A stretch of 64,000 bases of DNA from Tychonema sp. LEGE 06208 (GCF_015207505.1 NZ_JADEWT010000006.1:44009-108008); one strand, 5' to 3'. Positions 18,597-27,681 are shown, numbered from the stretch's first letter. Numbers and translations: made by a program. Notes: a model not told the origin generated them from the sequence alone.

Positions 18597-19031
18597 ATGC
18601 ACCACGCCTCGATTCGCACTGCTAACATTCACCGGGCGATCGCCTTTTACGAACAGTTGGGATTTACTGTGAGCGATCGCTTTACTACAGGTTACACCCT
18701 AGCCTGTTGGATGGAAGGTCTCAACGGACGCATAGAACTAATTCAAATCCCGGAACCCAAACCCGCACCGGATGCTTTCGGAGACGAGCATTATGTTGGA
18801 TATTATCATTTATCTTTTGATTTAACGGAGGCGACAACTGACTTGCCTAGCTGGTTGCAGTGTCTGAAAGAACGGTTTGAGGAAGCTGCTAAAGACCAAC
18901 CAAACCAGTTTCAAGCTTTGAAAGTTTTATTAGAACCGACTCAACAGGCGATCGGGCAAAATGTTTACGAAGTAGCTTTTATTGCCGATACTGATGGTTT
19001 GCCCTTAGAGTTTATCCGGCGGCTTAATTAG
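18597..19031 (+). CDS. VOC (glyoxalase-like) family protein
   Basis: This 144-residue protein has the vicinal-oxygen-chelate fold. It starts with MHHASIRTANIHRAIAFYEQLGF, the usual first beta-alpha unit. Metal ligands could be His2/His3, Glu in GRIELIQIP, His in VGYYHLSFDL and Glu in GLPLEFIRRL. The substrate is not evident. The ATG is placed directly after an AAAATCT array, so its ribosome binding site lies in repeat DNA or is weak. Confidence 0.85.
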   Translation: MHHASIRTANIHRAIAFYEQLGFTVSDRFTTGYTLACWMEGLNGRIELIQIPEPKPAPDAFGDEHYVGYYHLSFDLTEATTDLPSWLQCLKERFEEAAKDQPNQFQALKVLLEPTQQAIGQNVYEVAFIADTDGLPLEFIRRLN

Positions 19032-19141
19032 TTAATCACTAACGACTATGGATAATCATTCTCTCTCTCAATCAGAAACTGAGAATAGTTATTATTCTTA
19101 ATACCTCATAATGTTCCCTACCAACTTAACAATATTTTTAT

Positions 19142-19180
19142 AAAATCTACTAGATTTTGAGTTAAAAATCTAGTAGATTT
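19142..19180 (+). terminator. Long perfect hairpin between VOC and metal ATPase genes
   Basis: AAAATCTACTAGATTTT and AAAATCTAGTAGATTTT form a perfect 17-bp inverted repeat with a 6-base loop, followed by a T-rich run. It is probably a terminator for the upstream gene, insulating the metal-ATPase promoter. Confidence 0.6.
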
Positions 19181-19193
19181 TATTTTTGACTCT

Positions 19194-19219
19194 ATAATAT
19201 GAATATCTGTTCATACTAT
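19194..19219. promoter_or_regulatory. SmtB/ArsR-type 12-2-12 operator
   Basis: The core TATGAATATCTGTTCATA (19198-19215) extends to two 12-base arms separated by TC, matching at 10 of 12 positions. This is the 12-2-12 architecture of SmtB/ZiaR/AztR operators for zinc or cadmium export genes. A TATAAT (19217-19222) abuts it, 27 bases before the ATPase ATG, so a bound repressor would block the promoter. No SmtB-type gene lies nearby. Confidence 0.65.
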
Positions 19220-19248
19220 AATCTGTCAGAAAAAACCTAGGAAAAACC

Positions 19249-21225
19249 ATGCAAAAAGCCAAATCGAGCGATTCTGGCTGCTGTAGTCACGACTACCACC
19301 ACGATCGCAGCCATGAGAATCATAACCACGAACACGACCACAACCACGACCACGGAGATTTTAACCTGAATCAAGAATTGATTCCTGTGATATTGGTTGT
19401 TGTACTGTTTATCGGAGGTTTAATTTTTGAAGAACAACTCCACAACACGCCCTATTCTATAGGTGAATATCTGGTTTTTATCCCAGCCTATCTTTTAAGC
19501 GGATGGAATGTTTTAACCATTGCGGGGCGCAATATTCTGCGAGGTCGATTTTTTGATGAAAATTTCTTAATGACTATAGCAACACTCGGCGCTGTCGCTA
19601 TTCACAAACTCCCTGAAGCAGTCGGTGTGATGTTGTTTTTCAAAATCGGAGAACTTTTTCAAGAATTTGCGATCGGGCGATCGCGTCAATCGATCCGATC
19701 GCTTTTAGAAATTCGCCCAGACAGCGCCAACCTCAAGGACAACGGCGACATCAAAAAAGTTTCGCCAGAAACCGTAGCCGTCGGCGATATTATCCTTGTC
19801 AAACCGGGAGAAAAAATTCCCTTAGACGGTGAAATTATAGATGGCAATTCTCAGATTGACACATCTGCATTAACTGGAGAATCTGTACCTCGAACCGTGA
19901 AAGTTGGAGAAACAGTTTTAGCAGGAACAATTAACCAGACAGGAGTTCTCACCGTCAAAGTTACCAAACTCTTCGGCGAATCTTCAATCTCCCGAATTCT
20001 GGAATTAGTAGAAAATGCCAGAAGCAAAAAAGCTGAAACTGAGAAATTTATCACCAAATTTGCTAGCTACTACACGCCGTTTGTAGTATTTGCATCCCTA
20101 GCAGTGGCTTTAATTCCGCCTTTGTTCATTTCAGAAGCAACTAATGCAGACAGATTTTTATGGGTTTACCGCGCCCTAGTCTTGTTAGTTATTTCCTGCC
20201 CTTGCGGATTGGTGATTAGCATTCCTCTCGGATATTTTGGGGGAATTGGCGGTGCAGCTAAGGGCGGTATTTTGGTTAAAGGCTCGACTTTTCTAGATAC
20301 CCTGACAGCAGTCAAGACAGTTGTTTTGGACAAAACAGGAACTCTGACTAAAGGAGTATTTAAAGTATCACAAATTGTGCCTACAAATGGTTTTACCCAA
20401 GCAGCGTTAATGGAAATAGCCGCTAAAGTAGAATCTCAATCAAATCACCCCGTCGCGAAATCTATTATGGAAGCTTACGGCGGAAAGATAGATTCATCGG
20501 ATGTTAAAGATTACGAAGAAATAGCGGGACATGGCATTCGAGCAAAAGTAAATAATCAAATTGTGCTTGCGGGAAATGACCGTTTGCTGCACCGAGAAAA
20601 TATCCCTCACGATGTCTGCAATGCTGAAGGTACTGTCGTCCATTTAGCGGTAGACAACAGCTACGCTGGCTACATTTTAATTGCTGACGAGCTTAAGGAA
20701 GACGCAGTACAGGCTATTCGCGACCTCAAAAAATTAGGTGTTGAGCGCATCGTGATGCTAACAGGAGATAATCAAGCTGTAGCCGATAGTGTTGCGAAAA
20801 AGCTCGGTTTAGATTCCTATTTAGCCGAGTTATTACCCGAAGGAAAAGTCGAGGCGATCGAAAAACTGATCGGTCAATCTAAAAAAGGCGATAAAATTGT
20901 CTTTGTGGGGGACGGAATTAATGATGCACCCGTACTTGCTAGGGCTGATGTGGGCATAGCGATGGGGGGTTTGGGCTCCGATGCGGCGATCGAAACTGCC
21001 GATGTTGTAATTATGTCAGATGCACCGTCAAAGGTGGCTGAAGCAATCCAAATTGCCCGAAAAACTCACAATATTGTCTGGCAAAATATCATTTTTGCCA
21101 TGTTAGTCAAAGGCATATTTATTGCTTTGGGTGCTTTTGGGTTAGCTACCATGTGGGAGGCAGTTTTTGCCGATGTTGGGGTAGCTTTAGCAGCTATTTT
21201 CAATGCGACTAGAGTTTTAAAGTAG
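19249..21225 (+). CDS. P1B-type heavy-metal exporting ATPase (Zn/Cd/Pb class)
   Basis: This 658-residue metal-efflux ATPase uses ATP to export soft divalent metals. The usual N-terminal ferredoxin-like CxxC domain is absent. Instead residues about 10-38 form a His/Asp/Glu-rich tail with a CC pair (HENHNHEHDHNHDHGD), a likely metal-binding site. Core motifs: TGES, membrane SCPCGL (CPC metal site), DKTGTLTKG with the phosphorylated Asp, SNHPVAKS (HP motif), GDGINDAPVL. The last helix has ADVGVALAAIFNATR, like the Asp of ZntA-type pumps. These point to Zn2+/Cd2+/Pb2+ rather than Cu+. An SmtB-type operator precedes it and a His-rich permease follows. Confidence 0.93.
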   Translation: MQKAKSSDSGCCSHDYHHDRSHENHNHEHDHNHDHGDFNLNQELIPVILVVVLFIGGLIFEEQLHNTPYSIGEYLVFIPAYLLSGWNVLTIAGRNILRGRFFDENFLMTIATLGAVAIHKLPEAVGVMLFFKIGELFQEFAIGRSRQSIRSLLEIRPDSANLKDNGDIKKVSPETVAVGDIILVKPGEKIPLDGEIIDGNSQIDTSALTGESVPRTVKVGETVLAGTINQTGVLTVKVTKLFGESSISRILELVENARSKKAETEKFITKFASYYTPFVVFASLAVALIPPLFISEATNADRFLWVYRALVLLVISCPCGLVISIPLGYFGGIGGAAKGGILVKGSTFLDTLTAVKTVVLDKTGTLTKGVFKVSQIVPTNGFTQAALMEIAAKVESQSNHPVAKSIMEAYGGKIDSSDVKDYEEIAGHGIRAKVNNQIVLAGNDRLLHRENIPHDVCNAEGTVVHLAVDNSYAGYILIADELKEDAVQAIRDLKKLGVERIVMLTGDNQAVADSVAKKLGLDSYLAELLPEGKVEAIEKLIGQSKKGDKIVFVGDGINDAPVLARADVGIAMGGLGSDAAIETADVVIMSDAPSKVAEAIQIARKTHNIVWQNIIFAMLVKGIFIALGAFGLATMWEAVFADVGVALAAIFNATRVLK

Positions 21226-21291
21226 TCGGCTGACAACTCCAGGAGGGCGGGCAATTCCTCCCTCCTTGTAGCAATTTGTAGAGGAAAGCAA

Positions 21292-21939
21292 ATGGAAAGT
21301 CTCATCAAAATTTTGTTGGGAAGTCTAGCGATTAGTATTATTCACGCATTAATTCCCAACCACTGGATGCCCTTAATTGCCATTAGTAAGACTGAAAATT
21401 GGTCTCGCAGCGAAACTTTGCGGGCAACATTAATTACAGGAATTGCTCATACCCTCAGCATTATCCTAATTGGAATTGTCATCGGCTTATTTGGTTACAA
21501 GTTGGCTGCTACCTATGTAGAGACAGCTAAAATAATTGCGCCTTTAGTTTTATTGGTTTTAGGCATTTTCTATCTTTTGGCAGAGTTGGATAGTTCTCGC
21601 AGACACCACCACCATCACGTTGAAACAGCTAATTTAACTACCAAGCGATCGCAATTTCAAATCCTAGCTGTTTTAGGAACAGGAATGTTTTTCTCGCCTT
21701 GCATCGAAATAGAAGCCTACTTTTTTTCAGCAGGAACGATTGGTTGGAGCGGCATACTTGTAGTTTCTGTCGTCTACTTAGTGGTGACCGTTTTGGGAAT
21801 GGTTTTGCTAGTAGACTTGGGAATGAAAGGAGTTAATGCTTTAGAAGAAAAGCTGCATTTTTTCGAGCACCACGAACAAGGATTAACCGGAGCAGTGTTA
21901 ATAGTTTTAGGAGTTGTCGCTTATTTCATCAAAGTGTAA
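21292..21939 (+). CDS. His-rich metal permease-like membrane protein
   Basis: This 215-residue protein has about six membrane helices and a central cytoplasmic-type loop with RRHHHHHVE (about residues 103-111), followed by FSPCIEIEAYFF in a helix. It resembles the Ni/Co transporter (RcnA/HoxN), UreH-like and LysE-type permease superfamily in size and layout. The N-terminal helix has HALIPNHWMPL, where two His could coordinate metal. It begins 66 bases after the metal ATPase on the same strand, with an AGGAAAGC ribosome-binding region, so a joint role in metal export is likely. The exact ion is not evident. Confidence 0.75.
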   Translation: MESLIKILLGSLAISIIHALIPNHWMPLIAISKTENWSRSETLRATLITGIAHTLSIILIGIVIGLFGYKLAATYVETAKIIAPLVLLVLGIFYLLAELDSSRRHHHHHVETANLTTKRSQFQILAVLGTGMFFSPCIEIEAYFFSAGTIGWSGILVVSVVYLVVTVLGMVLLVDLGMKGVNALEEKLHFFEHHEQGLTGAVLIVLGVVAYFIKV

Positions 21940-21993
21940 AATGGTTGGTAATAAACTTTAGTCTTGCAAAATATCCAGCACCGGAAAAATACT

Positions 21994-22905
21994 ATGCGTC
22001 GTCAACGTTCTCAGCCCTGGATTCACCGCTATTCTCGTCCCATCACGGCAGGAATTGCCTCAATAGGGGCTGCGATTACTGCCTATCTAACAGTGGTCAA
22101 GTTATCCAACGGAACGGCAGTTTGTCCGATCGAAGGCTGCGATATCGTGCTTTCGAGTCCCTATGCCTATGTCTTTGGTTTGCCTCTTTCTTTGTTCGGT
22201 TTTTTGGGCTATTTGAGCATGATAGTTTTTGCCGTAGCTCCCCTACTTGTCAATCCCGCAGAACAGAAGAGTCTCCGCTCTAAGTTAGAGTCTTGGACGG
22301 GACTATTTCTGTTTGCTGGTAGCACGGCTATGACGATTTTTAGTGGCTATCTGATGTATGTACTGGCTGTTGATATCAAAGCAGCTTGTATTTACTGTAT
22401 TGCCTCTGCTTTATTTGCAACTAGCTTGTTTTTCTTAGCATTAATCGGTCGCGAATGGGATGATATCGGGCAACTATTTTTTATAGGAATTCTGGTGTCT
22501 ATGTTAGTGCTGATTTCCTCTCTGGCTCTTTATGCTGATGTGAATAATCTCGGTACAGCTAAGGAGACTAGCATGAATACCACAACATCTTCCGGTACTT
22601 CGGAAATTGCTTTAGCGCAGCATTTAAAAAAAGTGGGAGCTAAAATGTACGGATCTTATACCTGCTCTCACTGTCAAGCGCAGAAGGAAAGTTTTGGCAA
22701 AGAGGCGGCTCGAATTATCAATTATATCGAGTGCAATCCTCAAGGGAAAAATGCGAGGCCTGATCTTTGCCAAGCTGCGAAGATTCAGGGAACTCCCACT
22801 TGGGAAATTGACGGTAAGTTTTACCAAGGGCAAAAATCGTTGCAGGAGTTAGCTGATTTATCTGGCTATCAAGGAACTCGCGAATTTCAATTTCTCTCAA
22901 ATTAG
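21994..22905 (+). CDS. Vitamin K epoxide reductase-like protein fused to thioredoxin-like domain
   Basis: This is a 303-residue disulfide-generating membrane protein. The VKOR part has four or five helices (about 15-180), a loop cysteine pair in CPIEGCDIV and the redox-active CIYC (quinone side). A linker leads to a thioredoxin-like domain (about 205-303) with active-site CSHC and a second cysteine pair (ECNPQG, PDLCQAAKIQGTPTWEI). In cyanobacteria this fusion oxidises protein thiols in the lumen or periplasm using quinone. The ATG at 21994 is preferred over an in-frame upstream TTG at 21964. It lies 54 bases after the permease gene. Confidence 0.93.
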   Translation: MRRQRSQPWIHRYSRPITAGIASIGAAITAYLTVVKLSNGTAVCPIEGCDIVLSSPYAYVFGLPLSLFGFLGYLSMIVFAVAPLLVNPAEQKSLRSKLESWTGLFLFAGSTAMTIFSGYLMYVLAVDIKAACIYCIASALFATSLFFLALIGREWDDIGQLFFIGILVSMLVLISSLALYADVNNLGTAKETSMNTTTSSGTSEIALAQHLKKVGAKMYGSYTCSHCQAQKESFGKEAARIINYIECNPQGKNARPDLCQAAKIQGTPTWEIDGKFYQGQKSLQELADLSGYQGTREFQFLSN

Positions 22906-22969
22906 GAACGTTGATAATAGTGATTTTGGCCGATCGACCTTATCGCAGTCGATCGCCCGCACCTCAGTT

Positions 22970-23067
22970 CAATTCCGGTTGCACTCCTGGTGATGTTAAC
23001 TGTTAACAGTCAACAGTCAACAGTCAACAGTGAATTTACTATTCCGATGAAGAGAGGATTTGAGATC
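22970..23067. repeat. Composite repeat element, core 1 copy B
   Basis: CAATTCCGGTTGCACTCCT, then GATGTTAACTGTTAACAGT, three CAACAGT heptamers, and GTGAATTTACTATTCCGATG into GAAGAGAGGATTTGAGATC. This is the reverse complement of copy A at 11494-11630, with a shorter heptamer array. Confidence 0.85.
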
Positions 23068-23114
23068 GCGGTGAATCGATCGGACTTGATATGAAGCTCA
23101 ATCAAACTACAAAA

Positions 23115-23140
23115 ATAAAACCCGCACTGGCGGGTTTTAT
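23115..23140 (-). terminator. Intrinsic terminator of the processing protease gene
   Basis: ATAAAACCCGC and GCGGGTTTTAT form a perfect 11-bp stem with a 4-base loop and flanking A and T runs, 35 bases beyond the stop of the protease gene on the minus strand. The symmetry would allow it to work in both directions. Confidence 0.85.
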
Positions 23141-23174
23141 CTGAAAGTTAATTGTAAATAACTGCCAATTTCAA

Positions 23175-24509
23175 CTATTTCTTGACACCAGGAGCCTCGT
23201 TAGCAGCAACGGGACGAGTTGAGGAAGCCGTAGTTTTCAAAAGCGCGATCGCCTGCGCGTAAACAGGATCGTCCTTAGTCGCCACCAACATCGGTTTGTT
23301 AGCTAATTTCAGCTTTTCTGCGTCGCTGACTTCGACTTTGACATCGGGAGTAACGCCCTTGTGGCTGATATCAGTACCGTTGGGAGTATAGTAGTGAGCG
23401 ATCGTCACGGCCAATCCCGAACCGTCAGACAAAGAATGCACCGACTGCACCAAAGCTTTGCCAAAAGTTTGGGTGCCCATCACAGTTGCGCGCTTGTTGT
23501 CCTTGAGAGCACCGGCCAAAATCTCGCTGGCGCTGGCCGAGTTGTCGTCCACGAGCACCACCAAAGGCTTGTCAGTGATCGCAGTGCGGTTTGTCCGCAT
23601 TTCCTGAGAATCGCCCACCCGATCGACTGTACGGACGATCGCCCCTGTATCCATCCACATCCGGGCAATATCGATGCTCACCCGCAGCAACCCGCCGGGA
23701 TTCCCCCGCAAATCCAACACAAAAGCGTCAGCTTTTTGAGCCGAGAGCTTTTTAATCGCCGCCTCCATTTGTTCGCCCGCGTGGGAACTAAACTCTTGCA
23801 AGCGGATGTAACCGACTTTCTCGCCCCCTTCATCCTTGAGGCTGTAGCGAACCGCAGCTACCTCAATTCTCGCCCTAGTCAGAGTGATATCAAACTCGCT
23901 TTTGCCCTGACGAGCCATCCGCAGCGAGACTTTCGTGCCTTCGGAGCCCCGAATTATCTGAGCCGCATCCGAGACAGTCATGTCCTTGGTAGTTTTGCCA
24001 TCAATCGCCAAAATCGTATCGCCCGCTTGAATCCCTGCTTTCAGGGCCGGGGAATTTTCCATCGGTTCGACTACCGTAATCGCTTTCGTTTTCTCGTCTT
24101 GTTCCAGCCTCATCCCCACCCCTGTGAGTTCCCCAGAGGTTTGATTCGTCAGCGCTTCGTACTGCTTTGGATCCATGAAGCGCGTGTAGGGGTCGTTTAA
24201 TTTCTCTAGGGCTTTGCGGAGCGCGGTGTAGGCAGCTTCGCGAGAGGTATAATTTTTGCTCAGCAACTCTTGGCGGGCCACTTGCCAATCAGTCTTGTTA
24301 AAGCTGCCATCGACGTATTCTCGGTTCACAATTTGCCAAGCTTCGTCTAAGACAGCTTTGGGGCTATCTTGAAGCTCGGCGCGGACTGATTGACTCAGGC
24401 CAGGAACGAGTAAAGATATCGAAGCGGTTGCGGCCATCGCCCCAGTGAACAGGGCTGCCTGTAACAGAGAAAAGCGTTTGCGGGCTTGATTCATTGAATT
24501 ATGGCTCAA
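23175..24509 (-). CDS. C-terminal processing peptidase (S41)
   Basis: This 444-residue exported serine protease of the Ctp family has a hydrophobic signal segment at about 15-45 (AALFTGAMAATASISLLVPG). A PDZ domain follows (TGVGMRLEQDEKTKAITVVE to DTILAIDGKTTKDM, about 135-210), then the S41 catalytic domain with DNSASASEILAGAL (nucleophile Ser) and TFGKALVQS (general-base Lys). Cyanobacterial CtpA matures the D1 protein of photosystem II, and CtpB/CtpC are paralogues; I cannot say which one this is. A strong terminator follows. Confidence 0.93.
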   Translation of the reverse strand: MSHNSMNQARKRFSLLQAALFTGAMAATASISLLVPGLSQSVRAELQDSPKAVLDEAWQIVNREYVDGSFNKTDWQVARQELLSKNYTSREAAYTALRKALEKLNDPYTRFMDPKQYEALTNQTSGELTGVGMRLEQDEKTKAITVVEPMENSPALKAGIQAGDTILAIDGKTTKDMTVSDAAQIIRGSEGTKVSLRMARQGKSEFDITLTRARIEVAAVRYSLKDEGGEKVGYIRLQEFSSHAGEQMEAAIKKLSAQKADAFVLDLRGNPGGLLRVSIDIARMWMDTGAIVRTVDRVGDSQEMRTNRTAITDKPLVVLVDDNSASASEILAGALKDNKRATVMGTQTFGKALVQSVHSLSDGSGLAVTIAHYYTPNGTDISHKGVTPDVKVEVSDAEKLKLANKPMLVATKDDPVYAQAIALLKTTASSTRPVAANEAPGVKK

Positions 24510-24690
24510 TTCGATTTTAGATTTTTGATTTGAGATTTTATATTGCTAAAAAATCTCAAACTACCATTTAAACTATTGTGTGGAGGCTCTACCATCCCTT
24601 TGGATAGTTTAACGAGATTCATCGCCGATCGCCAACCAATCATTACTCTATTTTAATAAACTTAATTTTAAACTTGGATTTGAAGGTGCC

Positions 24691-25521
24691 GTGGAAGCTA
24701 AAATCGAACAATTTTCGCGCAATAAGTGGTTGAGCCTGCTCATTAATGGAGCCATCGGCTCTGCAGCGCTGGCGGGAGTGATTACCATGCAGTCGAGCGG
24801 GCAATTGGGAGGAATGCCCGCAGCTAGCGTTCAGGGCCAAAAGCCTGTCTCTGCAATGTCTGCCACCGATTTCAAGCAAGCCTCCCAGCAAGAAGCCCTG
24901 CGGCTGAAAATGCTCAAAACACTTCCTAGTTTTGGGTTTGACAATTTAATGGCCGACTGGACATTTCTGAAATTTTTGCAGTATTTTGGCGACGATGAAG
25001 CCCGAGACGTAACGGGCTACAATCTCAGCGAAGATTATTTTGACATAATTACGCGGCGCGACCCCAAGTGGGCTGACATCTACCTATTTTTGTCCACAGC
25101 CGTTTCTTTTTATCAGGGAAAGCCGGAAACTGCTGTTAAGTTGATAGAGCGCGGTACTAACGCCCTTTCGCGGCAAAATCATCCCCAAGCGTGGATTGTG
25201 TGGCGAACCAAAGGTATTGATGAGTTGCTGTTGTTGGGCGATATTCCCGACTCAATTCACTCTCACGAAATGGCCGCTGATTGGGTAGAAAACACAGCCG
25301 ACGGCCCGAAATTAGCACCCATTTTTCGAGCCACTGCTGACTTTTTGCGCCGAGATCCCGATAGCGTGCCGGTGCGGTTTAACGCTTGGAGCACGGTTTA
25401 TTATCAAACAACCGATAAGTTGGTGCGGCAAAGGGCGAAACAAGCTCTTGTCAAGTTGGGAGCTCAGGTAAAAAAAGATAAAGATGGAAACGAGAGTTTT
25501 ATTTTGCCGCCCAGAAAGTAG
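24691..25521 (+). CDS. Conserved cyanobacterial protein, membrane-anchored helical
   Basis: This 276-residue protein has no recognised function. One hydrophobic segment near the N-terminus (LSLLINGAIGSAALAGVITM, about 14-33) could be an anchor or uncleaved signal. The rest is mostly helical: LPSFGFDNLMADWTFLKFLQ, then RRDPKWADIYLFLSTAVSFY and NHPQAWIVWRTKGIDELLLL, which look like degenerate TPR or alpha-solenoid units. The start is a GTG preceded by GAAGGTGCC. It diverges from the protease gene, and a long heptamer array follows immediately. Confidence 0.75.
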   Translation: MEAKIEQFSRNKWLSLLINGAIGSAALAGVITMQSSGQLGGMPAASVQGQKPVSAMSATDFKQASQQEALRLKMLKTLPSFGFDNLMADWTFLKFLQYFGDDEARDVTGYNLSEDYFDIITRRDPKWADIYLFLSTAVSFYQGKPETAVKLIERGTNALSRQNHPQAWIVWRTKGIDELLLLGDIPDSIHSHEMAADWVENTADGPKLAPIFRATADFLRRDPDSVPVRFNAWSTVYYQTTDKLVRQRAKQALVKLGAQVKKDKDGNESFILPPRK

Positions 25522-25700
25522 TTGATTGTTGACTGTTGACTGATGACTGTTGACTGTTGACTGTTGACTGTTGACTGTTGACTGATGACTGTTGACTGTT
25601 GACTGTTGACTGATGACTGATGACTGATGACTGATGACTGATGACTGTTGACTGATGACTGATGACTGATGACTGTTGACTGTTGACTGATGACTGTAAT
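25522..25700. repeat. Heptamer array (TGTTGAC/TGATGAC units)
   Basis: About 24 near-perfect 7-base units alternate between TGTTGAC and TGATGAC and end in AAATCTC repeats. The array fills the gap between convergent genes. Confidence 0.92.
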
Positions 25701-25702
25701 TC

Positions 25703-26278
25703 TCAAATCTCAAATCTCAAATCAGCTTGAGTTAATTCGCGCCATTCACCGGGTTTCAGGTCATTTAGTTGCAAATGCCCGATCGCACTTCTCACCAGCC
25801 GCAGCGTCGGAAACCCTACTGCTGCGGTCATCCGGCGCACTTGGCGGTTGCGGCCTTCTGTGAGGGTCATTTCCAGCCAAGCTGTCGGAATGTTTTTGCG
25901 AAATCGAATCGGGGGCTGGCGGGGCGGCAATTGGGGTTCTGCTGATAATAATTGCACTTTTGCCGATCGAGTCCGATAATCTTGAATTGTGACACCAGTT
26001 TGCAAAAGGGCGATCGCGCCTGCATCTGGAACCCGTTCCACCTGAACCAAATAAGTGCGAGGATGAGCGAATTTCGGATCGCTGAGGCGGTGCTGCATTT
26101 GTCCGTCATCCGTTAACAGCAACAAACCTTCGCTATCGCGATCGAGCCTTCCCACCGCATAAACATCAGGAATCGGAATATAATCCTTCAGAGTTCTGCG
26201 TTTAACTTCCCCTGAATTATCAGTGAATTGAGTTAAAACATCATAGGGTTTGTAAAATAGAATGTAACGATAAGGCAT
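25703..26278 (-). CDS. 23S rRNA pseudouridine synthase, RsuA/RluE type
   Basis: This 191-residue RNA-modifying enzyme converts uridine to pseudouridine. It opens with [16 protein letters not shown], the RsuA-family first motif, and has [17 protein letters not shown] with the catalytic Asp, then [12 protein letters not shown] and [13 protein letters not shown]. There is no N-terminal S4 domain, as in RluE, which acts at position 2457 of E. coli 23S rRNA; the exact target is inferred. The ATG at 26278 is preferred over a TTG two codons upstream. Confidence 0.9.
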   Translation of the reverse strand: MPYRYILFYKPYDVLTQFTDNSGEVKRRTLKDYIPIPDVYAVGRLDRDSEGLLLLTDDGQMQHRLSDPKFAHPRTYLVQVERVPDAGAIALLQTGVTIQDYRTRSAKVQLLSAEPQLPPRQPPIRFRKNIPTAWLEMTLTEGRNRQVRRMTAAVGFPTLRLVRSAIGHLQLNDLKPGEWRELTQADLRFEI

Positions 26279-26486
26279 GACCAATTAACGATTAAAAATG
26301 TACAAACAGTGCGAGCATAAACAATATAAATCCGTAAAAAACCACTTTCTATCTCTCTTGCCTCCCTTCTCTGCGCCCTCTGCGCCCTCTGCGGTTAAAA
26401 AAAAATCTTATTAACCAACGATTCCAACCAGCTATAAAATCTTCTGCCTTTAACAGCCTCGCAAATCTCAACTACCCAATTTTACC

Positions 26487-27602
26487 ATGCCCGAAGCCAC
26501 ACACCGCGTTTGTATCGTCCTAGGAACTCGCCCGGAAGCGATCAAACTAGCCGCTGTAATTCAACTGTTCAAAAATTCACCAATCTTTGACACCCAAGTA
26601 ATTTTAACCGGTCAGCACCGAGAAATGGTCGAGCAAGTAATGCAAATGTTCGACCTGAAAGCCGATCGCGATTTAGCAATTATGCAGCACCAGCAAACCC
26701 TCACAGACATTACATCCCGCAGCTTGCAGGGTTTGGAAGCTTGCTTTAAGGAATTGCAGCCAGAAATCGTATTAGTGCAGGGCGATACAACAACAGCATT
26801 TGCAGCAGCTTTAGCTGCATTTTACCAGAAAATACCCGTCGGTCACGTAGAAGCCGGATTGCGAACCGACGATTTGTTCAATCCCTATCCCGAAGAAGCT
26901 AACAGGCGGTTGATATCTCAGCTCACAAGGCTGCATTTTGCCCCAACAGCGCTGGCTGCAGAGAATTTAGGGCGATCGGGCGTTTTAGGAGAAATTCACC
27001 GTACAGGCAACACAGTAATCGACGCTTTGCTATCCGTCGCCAAACGCGAACCAGAATGCAAAATTCCCAACCTAGATTGGAGCAAACACCGCACCATTTT
27101 AGCAACAGTCCACCGCCGCGAAAATTGGGGGAAACCCTTAGCAGGAATTGCGCGAGCATTCATCCAAATCTTAGATAAATTTCCCGACACAGCCTTACTC
27201 TTACCGCTGCACAAAAATCCAACTGTTCGGGAACCTTTAAAATCTCTTTTAGGCGACCATCCAAGAATCTTTTTAACCGAACCGCTGGACTACGCCGAAT
27301 TAGTAGGAGCCATGCAGAGAAGTCATTTAATCCTCACAGATTCCGGCGGCTTGCAAGAAGAAGCACCGAGTTTGGGCAAGCCTGTTTTAGTATTGCGAGA
27401 AACCACAGAAAGACCAGAAGCAATTGCTGCCGGAACCGCTAAACTTGTCGGTACAAATCCTGATACAATTACCGCAGCCGCCGCAGAATTGCTCAGTGAT
27501 TCTACAGCTTACGACACAATGGCAATGGCAATCAATCCCTTTGGCGACGGTTTAGCAGCCTCCCGGATTTTAAAAATAGTTGAAGACTACTTTTCTGATT
27601 AA
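26487..27602 (+). CDS. wecB: UDP-N-acetylglucosamine 2-epimerase (non-hydrolysing)
   Basis: This 371-residue cytoplasmic enzyme interconverts UDP-GlcNAc and UDP-ManNAc for surface polysaccharide synthesis. Family motifs are in order: GTRPEAIKLA at the N-terminus, VQGDTTTAFA, HVEAGLRT, VHRRENWG, and the C-terminal nucleotide site DSGGLQEEAPSLGKPVLVLR followed by ETTERPEA. The length is typical. It stands alone, with no other glycan genes beside it, and a long hairpin of a dispersed family follows the stop. Confidence 0.94.
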   Translation: MPEATHRVCIVLGTRPEAIKLAAVIQLFKNSPIFDTQVILTGQHREMVEQVMQMFDLKADRDLAIMQHQQTLTDITSRSLQGLEACFKELQPEIVLVQGDTTTAFAAALAAFYQKIPVGHVEAGLRTDDLFNPYPEEANRRLISQLTRLHFAPTALAAENLGRSGVLGEIHRTGNTVIDALLSVAKREPECKIPNLDWSKHRTILATVHRRENWGKPLAGIARAFIQILDKFPDTALLLPLHKNPTVREPLKSLLGDHPRIFLTEPLDYAELVGAMQRSHLILTDSGGLQEEAPSLGKPVLVLRETTERPEAIAAGTAKLVGTNPDTITAAAAELLSDSTAYDTMAMAINPFGDGLAASRILKIVEDYFSD

Positions 27603-27617
27603 AAACTAATCCTAAAA

Positions 27618-27681
27618 TTGGTTTGTAGTGAAGACTTTAGTCCGCATCCATCATAAAACTAAAGTCCTCACTACAAACCAA
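27618..27681. terminator. Long hairpin, GTTTGTAGTGAGGACTTTAG family (copy 1)
   Basis: Arms at 27618-27641 and 27658-27681 match at 23 of 24 positions around a 16-base loop, just after wecB. The same sequence family recurs at 62172-62233 after another gene, so it is a dispersed palindromic repeat that may act as terminator or mRNA stabiliser. Confidence 0.75.

Noticed and set aside
19187..19198. TTGACT directly followed by TATAAT as a promoter
   Set aside because: The two hexamers are adjacent with no spacer, so they cannot act together as -35 and -10; the TATAAT at 19217 next to the operator is a better candidate.
23361..24200. 279-residue plus-strand frame
   Set aside because: It lies wholly antisense to the conserved catalytic region of the processing protease and has an Arg/His-rich composition typical of shadow frames.
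25312..25713. Minus-strand frames rich in NSHQSTV-type repeats
   Set aside because: They are translations of the 7-base tandem array; a 7-base unit read in three frames gives a 7-residue protein repeat without coding meaning.
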